A stretch of DNA of 64,000 bases from an uncultured Clostridium sp. GTDB lineage: Bacteria > Bacillota > Clostridia > Lachnospirales > Lachnospiraceae. The translations under genes and the position numbers were made by a program. Below the pieces are notes generated by a model. It was not told where the DNA came from, made no database searches, and worked only from the letters and a program-made list of their open reading frames with translations. Numbering within the stretch: the stretch's first letter is position 1; every line of letters starts with the position of its first letter. The stretch is taken from positions 1-64,000 of the forward strand of contig CAMNRM010000016.1 of assembly GCA_946553025.1 (NCBI GenBank), in the 5' to 3' direction. Positions 23,661 through 32,939 of the stretch are shown here, one piece after another.

Positions 23661-25529
23661 TTGAAGAATAATGTACAGAAATTTGGCAAATTTTTATCGG
23701 CAATGGTTATGCCCAATATCGGTGCGCTGATTGCCTTTGGTTTTCTTGCCGCCCTGTTTATAGATACCGGGTGGATACCCAATAAAGGATTTAACAGCAT
23801 GGTCGGCCCGATGCTGACCTATCTGATTCCTATTTTAATTGCTTCGACCGGAGGCCGGATGATCGGCGGCGACCGGGGCCGGGTTGTCGGCGCAATTGCC
23901 GTTATCGGCGCGATTTTGAGCAACACGGACATTACGATGCTGATGGCTGCTATGGTTATGGGCCCTCTGGCAGGCTTTTGCATCAAGAAATTTGACGAAG
24001 CCATGGAAGGCCGTATGCCGGCAGGCTTCGAGATGCTGATTAATAACTTTTCCGCCGGGATTATCGGTATGCTCTTAGCTATGCTTGGCTATATCGCGAT
24101 CGGCCCGATAATGAGCGGAATCCTTCAGGTTCTCTCCGGCGGTGTAAATGCCCTGGTAGAACATGAGGTTCTTCCTCTGATTGCCGTGTTCATCGAACCG
24201 GCAAAGGTACTGTTTTTAAATAATGCCATCAACCACGGCATTTTCACCCCCATTGCCACGGCGCAGGCCGCCGAAACGGGAAAATCCATTATGTACATGC
24301 TGGAACCCAACCCCGGCCCCGGCCTTGGCGTGCTGTTAGCCTATATGATTTTCTGTAAAGATAAGGCAACCAAGGACTCCGCTCCCGGTGCGGTAATTAT
24401 CCACCTTCTGGGCGGCATCCATGAAATTTACTTCCCCTATATCCTGATGAATCCGCTGGTGATTATTGCCCCGATTCTGGGAAGTATCGTTGGTATCTTC
24501 TGGTTTAATATGACGGGCTGCGGTCTGTCCGGCCCGGCATCCCCCGGTTCCATCATCGCCTACCTGATGATGACCCCCGGATCGGATATGTTTAAGGTAA
24601 TTATCGGCGTAATTCTCTCCGCGGGTGTTTCCTTCGCCGTTGCCTCGGTGCTGGTAAAGATGGCCGGAGGAAAGAGCCTGGAAGAAGCCCAGAGCGAGAT
24701 GGCAGCCATGAAAGCCCAGGCAAAGGGAGAAACCCCTTCTGCTCCGGGAACCATCGAAAATGCTGTCGGAATTAAGAAAATTATCTTCGCCTGTGATGCA
24801 GGTATGGGTTCGTCCGCCATGGGCGCAACAAAGTTCCGTAACCGCATCAAAGCCAACCGCCCGGATATCACCGTAACCAATACATCCGTAGATAATATCC
24901 CCTCCGACTGCGATATCGCCGTCGTACAGACAACCCTGGCCGACCGTGCCAAGAAATCCGCGCCCCAGGCCCAGCTCATCACCATCGGAAACTTCCTGGC
25001 CGACCCTGCCTTAGACGCCTTATACGTACAGCTGACCACCGGGGATGCCCCCGCCGTTTCCGAAACCGGAGAAAACACAGACATCGTAATTCCCGATGTC
25101 CCGGTAAAGAAACAGGTCATCATCGCCGACGGCATTCATCTTGGCCAAACCCCGGTAACCAAGGAAGAAGCCATTCAGGCCGCCGGAGAGATGCTCGTTA
25201 AACTTGGCTATGTCGATCACACCTACGTTGACGCCATGCAGGAACGTGAAAAACTGGTATCCACCTACATCGGCATGGGTGTAGCCATCCCCCATGGAAC
25301 CACCCAGGCCAAAGGTACAGTAAAGAAAACCGGAATCGTATTCTTCCAGTATCCGGAAGGCGTAGATTTCGGCGCAGAAAAAGCCCAGCTGGTCTTCGGC
25401 ATCGCCGGAATCGGTGACGAGCACCTGGATCTTCTAAGCAAACTCTGCACCCTTCTCGAAGACCAGGAACGTCTGGAAAAGCTGAAAACGACAGACGATG
25501 TAAATTGGGTACTCGACCAGCTTTCCTAA
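23661..25529 (+). CDS. PTS mannitol-type transporter, fused EIICBA
   Basis: A 622-residue phosphotransferase permease. EIIC occupies about residues 1-340 (GALIAFGFLAALFIDTGWIP and many hydrophobic segments). EIIB follows with the phospho-Cys in IIFACDAGMGSSAMG (Cys378). EIIA ends the protein with the phospho-His in MGVAIPHGT (His545). Such fused IICBA enzymes import mannitol or related hexitols, phosphorylating them on entry; phosphate comes from HPr, encoded in this window at 29450. The start is TTG 23661 behind GAGGAGGAG. The substrate may be another hexitol or ketose, given the SorE-like neighbour. Confidence 0.9.
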   Translation: MKNNVQKFGKFLSAMVMPNIGALIAFGFLAALFIDTGWIPNKGFNSMVGPMLTYLIPILIASTGGRMIGGDRGRVVGAIAVIGAILSNTDITMLMAAMVMGPLAGFCIKKFDEAMEGRMPAGFEMLINNFSAGIIGMLLAMLGYIAIGPIMSGILQVLSGGVNALVEHEVLPLIAVFIEPAKVLFLNNAINHGIFTPIATAQAAETGKSIMYMLEPNPGPGLGVLLAYMIFCKDKATKDSAPGAVIIHLLGGIHEIYFPYILMNPLVIIAPILGSIVGIFWFNMTGCGLSGPASPGSIIAYLMMTPGSDMFKVIIGVILSAGVSFAVASVLVKMAGGKSLEEAQSEMAAMKAQAKGETPSAPGTIENAVGIKKIIFACDAGMGSSAMGATKFRNRIKANRPDITVTNTSVDNIPSDCDIAVVQTTLADRAKKSAPQAQLITIGNFLADPALDALYVQLTTGDAPAVSETGENTDIVIPDVPVKKQVIIADGIHLGQTPVTKEEAIQAAGEMLVKLGYVDHTYVDAMQEREKLVSTYIGMGVAIPHGTTQAKGTVKKTGIVFFQYPEGVDFGAEKAQLVFGIAGIGDEHLDLLSKLCTLLEDQERLEKLKTTDDVNWVLDQLS

Positions 25530-25565
25530 AATCTTTTGATATTTTATCTTATTCTACATTCTCTC

Positions 25566-25602
25566 AAAAAAACTGCCGCAAGCATTCCGCGGCAGTTTTT
25601 TT
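25566..25602 (+). terminator. Terminator of the PTS operon
   Basis: A stem of AAAAAAACTGCCGC (25566-25579) with GCGGCAGTTTTTTT (25589-25602), nine-base loop and T-run, 37 bases after the permease stop. Confidence 0.92.
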
Positions 25603-25732
25603 GCCTTCTTTACATCCCTCTTAAAATTTATGAAAAATTTAGCATACCCCCTCGCAAAGATAAGAATTATATGGTATACTTAATTGATATGACAAGGAAA
25701 GTCTTGACATTTCTGGAAGAAGGAGCGGCAAC

Positions 25733-26179
25733 ATGCTGAATGAAGAGAAAATCAAATTAATGACAGGAATTGCCATGTTTGAAAAAAAAGAAGGAAAAAA
25801 AATCTTCCCGTTAAACCGTTATTTTAAAAGCGATTATATCAGCAGCCACCTGATGGCCGCATTTTTCGGATATACGTTCTGCTGCTGCCTGGCAGCGGTG
25901 CTGTGGGGACTGTATCACCTGGAAGAACTTTTGAGCAGCCTTCAGATGGAGATGCTTCTTGATCTGGGAAAACATTTTGCCCTGCTTTATTTTGCGGGCC
26001 TTTTGCTCTACCTGCTGCTTGTTTTTTTCGTTTACCGACGGCGGTATGCGTATGCCAGAGGCGGTATGCGGGTGTATGTGGCGAAGCTAAGGCGTCTGGA
26101 AAAGCGCTACACGCAGCAGAACCGGGAAAGGGAGATAACAAAGGAGGGCATTCGGCATGATAGGTCTTCTGGTATTTAA
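25733..26179 (+). CDS. Membrane protein, function unknown
   Basis: A 148-residue protein with a basic N-terminus (FEKKEGKKIFPLNRYFKSDY), two transmembrane segments (MAAFFGYTFCCCLAAVLWGL and FALLYFAGLLLYLLLVFFVY) and a highly charged cytoplasmic tail. No family recognised. Its end overlaps the start of the next membrane protein by 23 bases. Both precede cdaA, so they are first in what looks like a long envelope-related operon. A TATACT box at 25675 may be its -10. Confidence 0.6.
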   Translation: MLNEEKIKLMTGIAMFEKKEGKKIFPLNRYFKSDYISSHLMAAFFGYTFCCCLAAVLWGLYHLEELLSSLQMEMLLDLGKHFALLYFAGLLLYLLLVFFVYRRRYAYARGGMRVYVAKLRRLEKRYTQQNREREITKEGIRHDRSSGI

Positions 26180-27092
26180 GGAACGTCTGAAAGCCTTCTA
26201 CGCGAGGTATAATTTTTATCTTAACCCGGCACTGAAATTTTTCTATGCGCTGGCAGTATTTCTTCTGCTGAACAGGCAGCTGGGCTTTTTAGAAAAACTC
26301 AATGGTCTGATGTTTCCGCTGACCCTTGGCCTTTTATGTGCGTGTCTTCCGCTGAGTGCCACCTCCTTTATAGCAGCAGTGTATATGCTGGCCCATTTAT
26401 CGGGATTATCCATGGAACTGGCAGTGATTACCGGGATTTTTGTGGTGATTGCCATGATTTTATACGGTGCTCTTCAGCCGGGAGATTCTTACCTTATGGT
26501 GCTGACGCCGGTATTGTTTTTCCTCCAGATTCCCTATGTGGTTCCTTTAGTGGTGGGACTGTCCTGCGGGCTTTTTTCGGCGATCCCCATGTGTTTTGGC
26601 ATTTTTCTCTATTATCTTTTAGTCTATGCCAAGCAGAATGCCGGGGTGCTGGCGGGAACAGCGGCGACGGATATTGTGCAGAAGTATGGGCAGGTATTAA
26701 AAAGCATTTTTTCTAACGACAGGATGATCTTGATGGTGCTGGCCTTCGCGCTTACGGTTGTCGTGGTGTTTCTTATCCGGAACCGGTCCATGGCCTATGC
26801 CTGGACGGTAGCCATCGCTGCGGGGATGGTGGTTGAACTGGCGGTAATCTTTATCGGAGATTCCAAACTCAATGTAAATTTATCCATTGGGTCCGTGGCC
26901 TTAGGGGCGCTGGTTTCGGTTTTACTGGCGTTTGTAGTTCAGTTTTTTTTGTTTGCTGTGGATTATTCACGGACGGAATTTCTGCAGTATGAGGATGATG
27001 ATTATTATTACTATGTTAAGGCGGTTCCGAAGATCGCCGTAAGTGCACCGGATGTCAAGGTGCAGAGAATTAATAAAAGGAATGAATCCTGA
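26157..27092 (+). CDS. Polytopic membrane protein, function unknown
   Basis: A 311-residue protein with about eight hydrophobic segments, for example LKFFYALAVFLLLNRQLGF, VITGIFVVIAMILYGALQPG and VVPLVVGLSCGLFSAIPMCF. The tail is acidic/aromatic (EDDDYYYYVKAVPKIAVSAP) and ends basic. It looks like a small channel or an ABC permease-like protein but lacks a matching ATPase. In Lachnospiraceae such a gene directly upstream of cdaA is common, which suggests a link to c-di-AMP or cell-wall physiology by context only. Confidence 0.6.
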   Translation: MIGLLVFKERLKAFYARYNFYLNPALKFFYALAVFLLLNRQLGFLEKLNGLMFPLTLGLLCACLPLSATSFIAAVYMLAHLSGLSMELAVITGIFVVIAMILYGALQPGDSYLMVLTPVLFFLQIPYVVPLVVGLSCGLFSAIPMCFGIFLYYLLVYAKQNAGVLAGTAATDIVQKYGQVLKSIFSNDRMILMVLAFALTVVVVFLIRNRSMAYAWTVAIAAGMVVELAVIFIGDSKLNVNLSIGSVALGALVSVLLAFVVQFFLFAVDYSRTEFLQYEDDDYYYYVKAVPKIAVSAPDVKVQRINKRNES

Positions 27093-27112
27093 GAAGGGAG
27101 GAATCTGGCACC

Positions 27113-27988
27113 ATGGCGGAACTTTTGAATGTTCTTCGCTCCTGGCTGTCATTTTTGCAGAGAATCAGTATTTCCAATCTGGTGGAAATTATCATTATCG
27201 CCTTTTTGATTTATGAGATTTTGTACTGGATTAAGAATACAAGGGCATGGACGTTGTTAAAGGGATTGGCAGTAATTCTGGCATTTATGCTTCTGGCGGC
27301 GCTGTTTGAACTGCGGACGATTCTCTGGCTTTTGGAGAAGACGGCGGCAATTGCAGCTACGGCACTTCTGGTTATCTTTCAGCCCGAACTTAGAAAGGCG
27401 CTGGAACAGTTGGGAAGCCAGACGCTTTTAAACAATATCCGTCTGTTTGACGACGGGAAGGAAGAGAGCGGTTTTTCGGATAAAACCGTGAATGAGATCG
27501 TAAAGGCTACCTTTGAGATGGCCAAGGTAAAGACGGGAGCACTGATGGTCATTGAGAAAAATGATACATTAAAAGAAATCGAACGAACCGGGATAGAGAT
27601 TAACGGGCTGGTCAGCAGCCAGCTGCTCATTAATATATTTGAACATAATACGCCCCTTCACGACGGGGCAGTGGTTATCCGGGGGGGACGTGTAACGGCG
27701 GCAACCTGCTACCTTCCTCTTTCGGACAATATGACCATCAGTAAGGATCTGGGAACCCGGCACCGGGCTGGCGTAGGCATCTCGGAAACGACAGACAGCC
27801 TTACCATTATTGTTTCGGAGGAAACCGGGCGTGTTACGGTGGCCGAGGGAGGAAAGCTTACCCGGGTCAGCGACGGGGAAGGTCTGCGGAAGATTTTATC
27901 CGATAATGACGAAGCCGGCACCGCTTCCACCAGCAAGTTTAAATTATGGAAGGGGAGGCTAAAGAATGAAAGAAATACTCACACGTAA
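27113..27988 (+). CDS. cdaA: Diadenylate cyclase CdaA
   Basis: A 291-residue membrane diadenylate cyclase that joins two ATP molecules into cyclic di-AMP, the essential Firmicute second messenger for potassium, osmolyte and wall balance. Three N-terminal transmembrane helices (about residues 10-90) precede the DAC domain with its two catalytic signatures, LHDGAVVIRGG (about 182-192) and GTRHRAGVGISE (about 213-224). The gene is followed with a 23-base overlap by cdaR, its regulator, as in other Firmicutes, though glmM does not follow here. Confidence 0.95.
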   Translation: MAELLNVLRSWLSFLQRISISNLVEIIIIAFLIYEILYWIKNTRAWTLLKGLAVILAFMLLAALFELRTILWLLEKTAAIAATALLVIFQPELRKALEQLGSQTLLNNIRLFDDGKEESGFSDKTVNEIVKATFEMAKVKTGALMVIEKNDTLKEIERTGIEINGLVSSQLLINIFEHNTPLHDGAVVIRGGRVTAATCYLPLSDNMTISKDLGTRHRAGVGISETTDSLTIIVSEETGRVTVAEGGKLTRVSDGEGLRKILSDNDEAGTASTSKFKLWKGRLKNERNTHT

Positions 27989-29456
27989 TCTTGGACTGAA
28001 AATACTTTCCGTCATTATTGCCTTCTTTATCTGGTTTGCCGTGGTGAGTGTTTCCAATCCTTTGGAAAACCGATCCAGGGAAATTCCTTTAGAAGTGCAG
28101 AATGCGGCTGTTTTGGAGAATGCGGGTCTGGCCTATGAGCTGGACACAAAAAAAAGTACGGTTACCGTAAATTATCAGGTGCACAGCATGGATCAGAACA
28201 GCGTTTCCGCGGCGGATTTTAAAGCCTATATTAACCTGGCGGATTATTATCCGGCCACGGGTACGGTTCCTGTTTCTGTGGAAGTCTTAAATAATAAGGA
28301 TTATCTTCTGGAATCCGTAGCGGTAAAGCCGGGCGTTATCCGGGTGAAGACCGAACAGATCCAGGAAAAAGATTTTGATCTGCAGGTCAACCCGCAGGGC
28401 ACGGCGGCGGCCGGCTACGAGGTGGACAGGATTGAACTTCATCCGAAGATGGTAACGCTTCGCGGGCCGGAATCCATTATCGGCCGGATTAACTCGGTAG
28501 GTGTGGAACTTAATATTCAGGATATCCATGCGGAAACCGCCGGCACCGCCGTTCCGATTTTTTATGATGCCAACGGCAATAAACTCAGCCTTGACGAGCG
28601 GGTAAGCATGAATGTGAAGGAAATTGCCTACACCGTCTATGTGATGAAAACCAAGGTAATGGCATTAGAGTTTGATGTCAGCGGTGAGCCGGCAGAGAAC
28701 TGCCGCTATATGGGGATGGAAACCTCCGCAGATACGGTATCGGTCATCGGTGTGGAATCGGTGATTGCCTCTATTCCGTCGATTCGGATTCCGGGGAGCG
28801 TGCTGAACTTGGACGGCGCAACCGAAGACCGGGTGATTGTGGTGGATGTCGAGGATTATCTGCCGGATAAGGAAAATATCAGTATTCCATGGAACAGCCA
28901 GGTAACCGTCCGATTAAAGGTGGAGAGGCTGGAACAAAAGACCTTAGTTGTGCCGACCAACCGGATTATTGAAGAGGGAGAAAACAGTGCCTATCTCTAT
29001 GAATACAGCAGCGATTCCGTGGAGATTACCTTAGAGGGGTTAAACGCTGATCTGGAAGGGATTGAAGTTTCGGATCTCAGCGTGGAGATGGATGTTTCCC
29101 AGATGCTTCCCGGCACGCATCAGGGTGTGCTGACGATTGACGGATTAGAAGAGGTTCTTTTGGTGGGACATTCGGATTTCCAGGTCATCGTTTCGACGAA
29201 GGAAAGCCGCAGGGAAACCGAGGAAAGTTCAAGCGAAGAAGATCACACGCCGGCAGGAAGCAATCAGGTTGAAGCCTTCAGTCCCGGACACGGTGAAACC
29301 GGATCGGCTTCCGGCTCGGAAACCGATACAGCCCCGGGCAGTGAAGCCGAAACGGAAAGCGGGGCCGCTGCCGGGGACAGCAGTCATCCAATGCCCGGAT
29401 TTTCCGGGGAAGCAACGACAGAAGACACAGGCAGTAACGGAGGGACAGGATGGTAA
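27966..29456 (+). CDS. cdaR: CdaR-like YbbR-domain regulator
   Basis: A 496-residue protein with one N-terminal transmembrane helix (LKILSVIIAFFIWFAVVSVS) and about four YbbR repeats outside the membrane, each with alternating beta strands (for example PSVEVLNNK-like and VTLRGPESIIGRINSVGVEL). YbbR/CdaR proteins bind the CdaA membrane domain and tune c-di-AMP synthesis. The final 85 residues are a low-complexity, Ser/Glu/Gly-rich tail without hydrophobic content, probably extracellular and disordered, which is longer than usual. The last bases overlap the HPr start. Confidence 0.9.
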   Translation: MKEILTRNLGLKILSVIIAFFIWFAVVSVSNPLENRSREIPLEVQNAAVLENAGLAYELDTKKSTVTVNYQVHSMDQNSVSAADFKAYINLADYYPATGTVPVSVEVLNNKDYLLESVAVKPGVIRVKTEQIQEKDFDLQVNPQGTAAAGYEVDRIELHPKMVTLRGPESIIGRINSVGVELNIQDIHAETAGTAVPIFYDANGNKLSLDERVSMNVKEIAYTVYVMKTKVMALEFDVSGEPAENCRYMGMETSADTVSVIGVESVIASIPSIRIPGSVLNLDGATEDRVIVVDVEDYLPDKENISIPWNSQVTVRLKVERLEQKTLVVPTNRIIEEGENSAYLYEYSSDSVEITLEGLNADLEGIEVSDLSVEMDVSQMLPGTHQGVLTIDGLEEVLLVGHSDFQVIVSTKESRRETEESSSEEDHTPAGSNQVEAFSPGHGETGSASGSETDTAPGSEAETESGAAAGDSSHPMPGFSGEATTEDTGSNGGTGW

Positions 29457-29713
29457 AGGCAAAAGTAGTGATTAAAAATCCAAGCGGGCTTCACCTGCGG
29501 CCCGCAGGAATTCTCTGTAAAGAAGCAATTCAATATAAATCTTCCATAAATTTCCATCACCATCATACGATGGCTAATGCCAAGAGTGTGCTGAGTGTTT
29601 TAGGTGCCTGCATTAAGTGCGGGAGTGAACTGGAATTCATCTGTGAGGGAGAGGATGAAGAAGAGGCGTTAGCCGCCATCGTGAAGATTGTCAATGACGG
29701 ACTGGGAGAGTAA
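29450..29713 (+). CDS. ptsH: Phosphocarrier protein HPr
   Basis: An 87-residue HPr. The active-site His15 lies in SGLHLRPAG and the regulatory Ser46 in NAKSVLSVLGA, so it can both relay phosphate from enzyme I to PTS permeases and be serine-phosphorylated for catabolite control. A run of four His at residues 36-39 (FHHHHTM) is an odd but clearly encoded feature. The start overlaps cdaR by seven bases, placing general PTS synthesis in the c-di-AMP operon. PtsI follows 117 bases later. Confidence 0.95.
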   Translation: MVKAKVVIKNPSGLHLRPAGILCKEAIQYKSSINFHHHHTMANAKSVLSVLGACIKCGSELEFICEGEDEEEALAAIVKIVNDGLGE

Positions 29714-29830
29714 GGCTTTACCGTTATTGACCGCTGAGTAAAATTGATGACAGGCCCGGGACGGCATCCGGTAAATCCGGAACGGAAAATCTGGGCTTGG
29801 ACATAGATTATTCATGAGGAGGTAGTATTT

Positions 29831-31543
29831 ATGTACAAGGGAACAGGAGCTTCGGCAGGAATAGGAATCGGAAAGGTTGTTATTGTCGAAGAAAAAGAAT
29901 TGGTGATTAAGAGGGAGAATGTCACCGATGCAGCAGCGGAGATTCAGCGTTTTAAGGGAGCGCTGGAAACCAGTATGAAGCAGACCGAGGCGTTGGCTGC
30001 GGATTTGGCACAGAGGGTAGGCGAGAAGGAAGCCGAGATATTAAACGGGCATATTATGCTTCTTTCCGATCCTATGCTTACCGGCGAAATCGAGGCGATG
30101 ATTACCAGCGACAGCGTCAACAGCGAATTTGCCATTGAAACCGTCTGCACCAACTATGCGAATGTATTCGCTTCCATGGGCGATGAACTGATGCAGCAGA
30201 GGGCTACCGATATGAAGGATATCAAGACCCGGATGCAGAAGGTTCTTCTGGGTGTGGAATCCGTGGATATCGCTGCACTGCCGGAAGGAAGCATTATCCT
30301 GGCAAAGGATTTAACCCCTTCCATGACTGCGGGCATCAACCCGGCAAATGTAACAGGAATCGTAACCGAACTGGGCGGGAGAACCTCCCACAGCGCTATC
30401 CTGGCAAGGGCCCTGGAGATCCCGGCCGTGGTTGCCTTAACCGGTATCCTTAATGAGGTAAAGAACGGGGATGTTCTGGTTTTGGACGGTACGGACGGAA
30501 CGGTTCTGGTAAACCCCGAGGACAGTATTTTAGCGGAGTACCAGGGAAAGAGGGCAGCATTCTTAAAGGAAAAGAAGGAATTAGAGCAGTACATCGGCAA
30601 GCCTTCCGTGACCAAGGACGGTGTTCATGTAGAGGTTGTGGCCAATATCGGCAAGCCTGAGGATGTGGACAAGGTTCTCCAGTACGACGGCGAGGGCGTA
30701 GGTCTGTTCAGAACCGAGTTTTTGTTCATGGATCGGGATGCTATGCCTACTGAGGAAGAGCAGTTTGAGGCTTACAAAAAGGTTGCCATTGCGATGAACG
30801 GCAAACCGGTGATTATCCGTACCTTAGATATCGGCGGCGATAAGGAGATCCCCTACATGGGTCTGGAAAAGGATGAAAATCCCTTCCTGGGCTACCGTGC
30901 AGTCCGCTTCTGTCTGGATCGGAAGGATGATGTATATCGTCCGCAGCTTCGCGCACTCCTTCGCGCTTCTGCTTTTGGAAACATTAAGATTATGATTCCG
31001 CTTGTTACCTGTATCGATGAATACCGTCAGGTTAAGGCATTAGTGGAGGAGATTAAGGAAGAACTTACCGACAAGGGTTTTGCCTTTAATAAAGATATTC
31101 CATTAGGCATTATGGTGGAAACCGCGGCCGCTTCACTGATTGCGGATATCTTTGCCAAGGAAGTGGATTTCTTCAGCATCGGAACCAATGACTTAACCCA
31201 GTACACCATGTCCGTAGACCGCGGCAACGATAAGATTTCCTACCTGTATTCCACCTTTAACCCGGCAGTGCTCAGAAGCATTAAGCGGATCATCACCTGT
31301 GCAAGAGAAGAAGGGATTATGGTTGGCATGTGCGGTGAAGCGGCCAGCGATCCGATGATGATTCCTCTGCTTTTGGCTTTCGGCTTAAATGAGTTCAGCA
31401 TGAGCCCCTCCGCGATTCTGCGTGCAAGAAAGATGATCACGGAGTACAGCACCGAAGAGCTTCAGGCCGTAGCCGATCAGGCCATGAGTTTTGCCACGAC
31501 TGCAGAAGTTGAGAATTTCATGAGAGAGTTTATAAATCAATGA
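29831..31543 (+). CDS. ptsI: PTS enzyme I
   Basis: A 570-residue phosphoenolpyruvate-protein phosphotransferase. It moves phosphate from PEP to HPr. The phospho-His is in GGRTSHSAILARALEIPAVV (about residues 182-201), the PEP site includes LFRTEFLFMDRD, and MVETAAASLIADIF and SIGTNDLTQYTMSVDRGN complete the barrel. GMCGEAASDP holds the C-terminal catalytic Cys. Full length for the family. An AGGAGGT site precedes the start. Its stop overlaps the next gene (ATGA). Confidence 0.96.
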   Translation: MYKGTGASAGIGIGKVVIVEEKELVIKRENVTDAAAEIQRFKGALETSMKQTEALAADLAQRVGEKEAEILNGHIMLLSDPMLTGEIEAMITSDSVNSEFAIETVCTNYANVFASMGDELMQQRATDMKDIKTRMQKVLLGVESVDIAALPEGSIILAKDLTPSMTAGINPANVTGIVTELGGRTSHSAILARALEIPAVVALTGILNEVKNGDVLVLDGTDGTVLVNPEDSILAEYQGKRAAFLKEKKELEQYIGKPSVTKDGVHVEVVANIGKPEDVDKVLQYDGEGVGLFRTEFLFMDRDAMPTEEEQFEAYKKVAIAMNGKPVIIRTLDIGGDKEIPYMGLEKDENPFLGYRAVRFCLDRKDDVYRPQLRALLRASAFGNIKIMIPLVTCIDEYRQVKALVEEIKEELTDKGFAFNKDIPLGIMVETAAASLIADIFAKEVDFFSIGTNDLTQYTMSVDRGNDKISYLYSTFNPAVLRSIKRIITCAREEGIMVGMCGEAASDPMMIPLLLAFGLNEFSMSPSAILRARKMITEYSTEELQAVADQAMSFATTAEVENFMREFINQ

Positions 31544-32859
31544 GAATTTATCTGATTACCTATGTGATAAGTTTTGTTTTTTCCAGGCTCGGGTGGTTTT
31601 TTCCATCCGGCCTGGTACTTATGGCCGGAGCCCTGTATCTGTACTGGAAGGATTACAGGGCTTCTGGCAGTTTTATTCACCTTCGGGGGCTTTTTGGCCT
31701 CTTTTTTGTCGGCGGGCAGGCGATTTCCTGCCTGAAGTTAAGCCGTCTTCAGAGCCAGTGGCAGATGATGACCTGGCTTTGTTTTCTGGCTGTGGTTCTG
31801 GCCTTTTACGGCAGTTTTTCCCTGACCGAAAAGTGGGCAGGCCCGCCGAAGCTGCCGCACTGGATAAAAAAACAGGCCGGCGGCAAACTGCCCGTCCTCC
31901 CGCAGGAGAGCCGGCGGGAATTTCGGCGGTATGAACACACCCTGTTTGTATCGGTTATCGCTGTAACGCTGATTTCCCTGGCGGCATTCCTTTTGGAAGC
32001 GCTGCTTTTGGGCTATGTCCCGCTGTTTGTGCGCGATATGCCTCACGCTTATTCCTATTTCCATATCAGCGGCCTTCATTATTTTACGGTTTCCTGTGTA
32101 CTGACTCCTTCGCTGGCTGTCCTCTTCTTTATGGCGATGGACGTTCACCGCAGAGGAAGGCGAATTATCGTCCTTATCTTTACCCTGATAAGCCTTTTTA
32201 TCCCGGTACTCTGTGTTTCCCGGTTTCAGCTGATATTTGCCGTGGGAATGGCTGTATTTACCTTTCTTTCCGTGAAACACAGACTGCCTTTTATCCGTGT
32301 CTTTCTGGTGGCGGGGCTGATGATCCCGGCCTATCTGGTGCTGACCATTGCCCGGAGCCACAGTGTGGAGTATTTAAACGGAATCTTTGCCATGAAAAAT
32401 CCGGCTACGCCTATCTTTATCACGCAGCCGTACATTTATATAGCGAATAATTACGACAATTTTAACTGCCTGGTGGAGGAACTTGCCGCCTACACTCTGG
32501 GGCGGCGGATGCTTTTTCCCGTCTTTGCCCTTACGGGGCTGAAATTTTTAAAGCCGGAATGGGTGGTTTACCCGATTTACAGCACCAAGCCGGAGCTGAC
32601 GACGCTGACATTGATTTATGATGCCTACTATGATTTTGGATTTTGGGGTGTAGTTGTCTTTGGCGCAGTACTGGGGGCGGTCTGTGCGCTTCTGGTTCGC
32701 AGAATCTCCTACATAAAAAATCCCGTAGGCCATGTGTTCTATGCCCAGATGGCTATGTATATGGCACTTTCTTTCTTTACCACCTGGTTTTCCAACCCGG
32801 CAACCTGGTTTTACTTTGCCGTGACCGGGGCTGTGTACTGGTATGTGGAATATCGGTAG
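31540..32859 (+). CDS. Oligosaccharide repeat unit polymerase, Wzy-like
   Basis: A 439-residue polytopic membrane protein with about 11-12 hydrophobic segments and a long outside loop near residues 250-340, the layout of O-antigen/capsule polymerases that link lipid-bound repeat units. Characteristic pieces are FISVIAVTLISLAAFLLEAL-like helices, FHISGLHYFTVSCVLTPSL and TLIYDAYYDFGFWGVVVFGA, a motif near the end of the family. It starts within the ptsI stop (ATGA), so it is translationally coupled to a PTS gene, an unusual pairing. It lies 20 kb from the surface glycan locus at the end of the window. Confidence 0.7.
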   Translation: MRIYLITYVISFVFSRLGWFFPSGLVLMAGALYLYWKDYRASGSFIHLRGLFGLFFVGGQAISCLKLSRLQSQWQMMTWLCFLAVVLAFYGSFSLTEKWAGPPKLPHWIKKQAGGKLPVLPQESRREFRRYEHTLFVSVIAVTLISLAAFLLEALLLGYVPLFVRDMPHAYSYFHISGLHYFTVSCVLTPSLAVLFFMAMDVHRRGRRIIVLIFTLISLFIPVLCVSRFQLIFAVGMAVFTFLSVKHRLPFIRVFLVAGLMIPAYLVLTIARSHSVEYLNGIFAMKNPATPIFITQPYIYIANNYDNFNCLVEELAAYTLGRRMLFPVFALTGLKFLKPEWVVYPIYSTKPELTTLTLIYDAYYDFGFWGVVVFGAVLGAVCALLVRRISYIKNPVGHVFYAQMAMYMALSFFTTWFSNPATWFYFAVTGAVYWYVEYR

Positions 32860-32939
32860 GGATGAACGGGGGAAGGAAAAGAAAAAAGATGAAAGAAAAG
32901 ATTGATAAATGAGAAGACAACGATAAGGAGAATCCGTTT

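Noticed and set aside
25536-25739. A 67-codon frame after the PTS permease
   Set aside because: It runs through the strong terminator at 25566-25602 and has no ribosome binding site.
29555-29566. Four-His run in HPr as a cloning tag
   Set aside because: It is internal, in frame and in native genomic context between the active-site His and Ser46.
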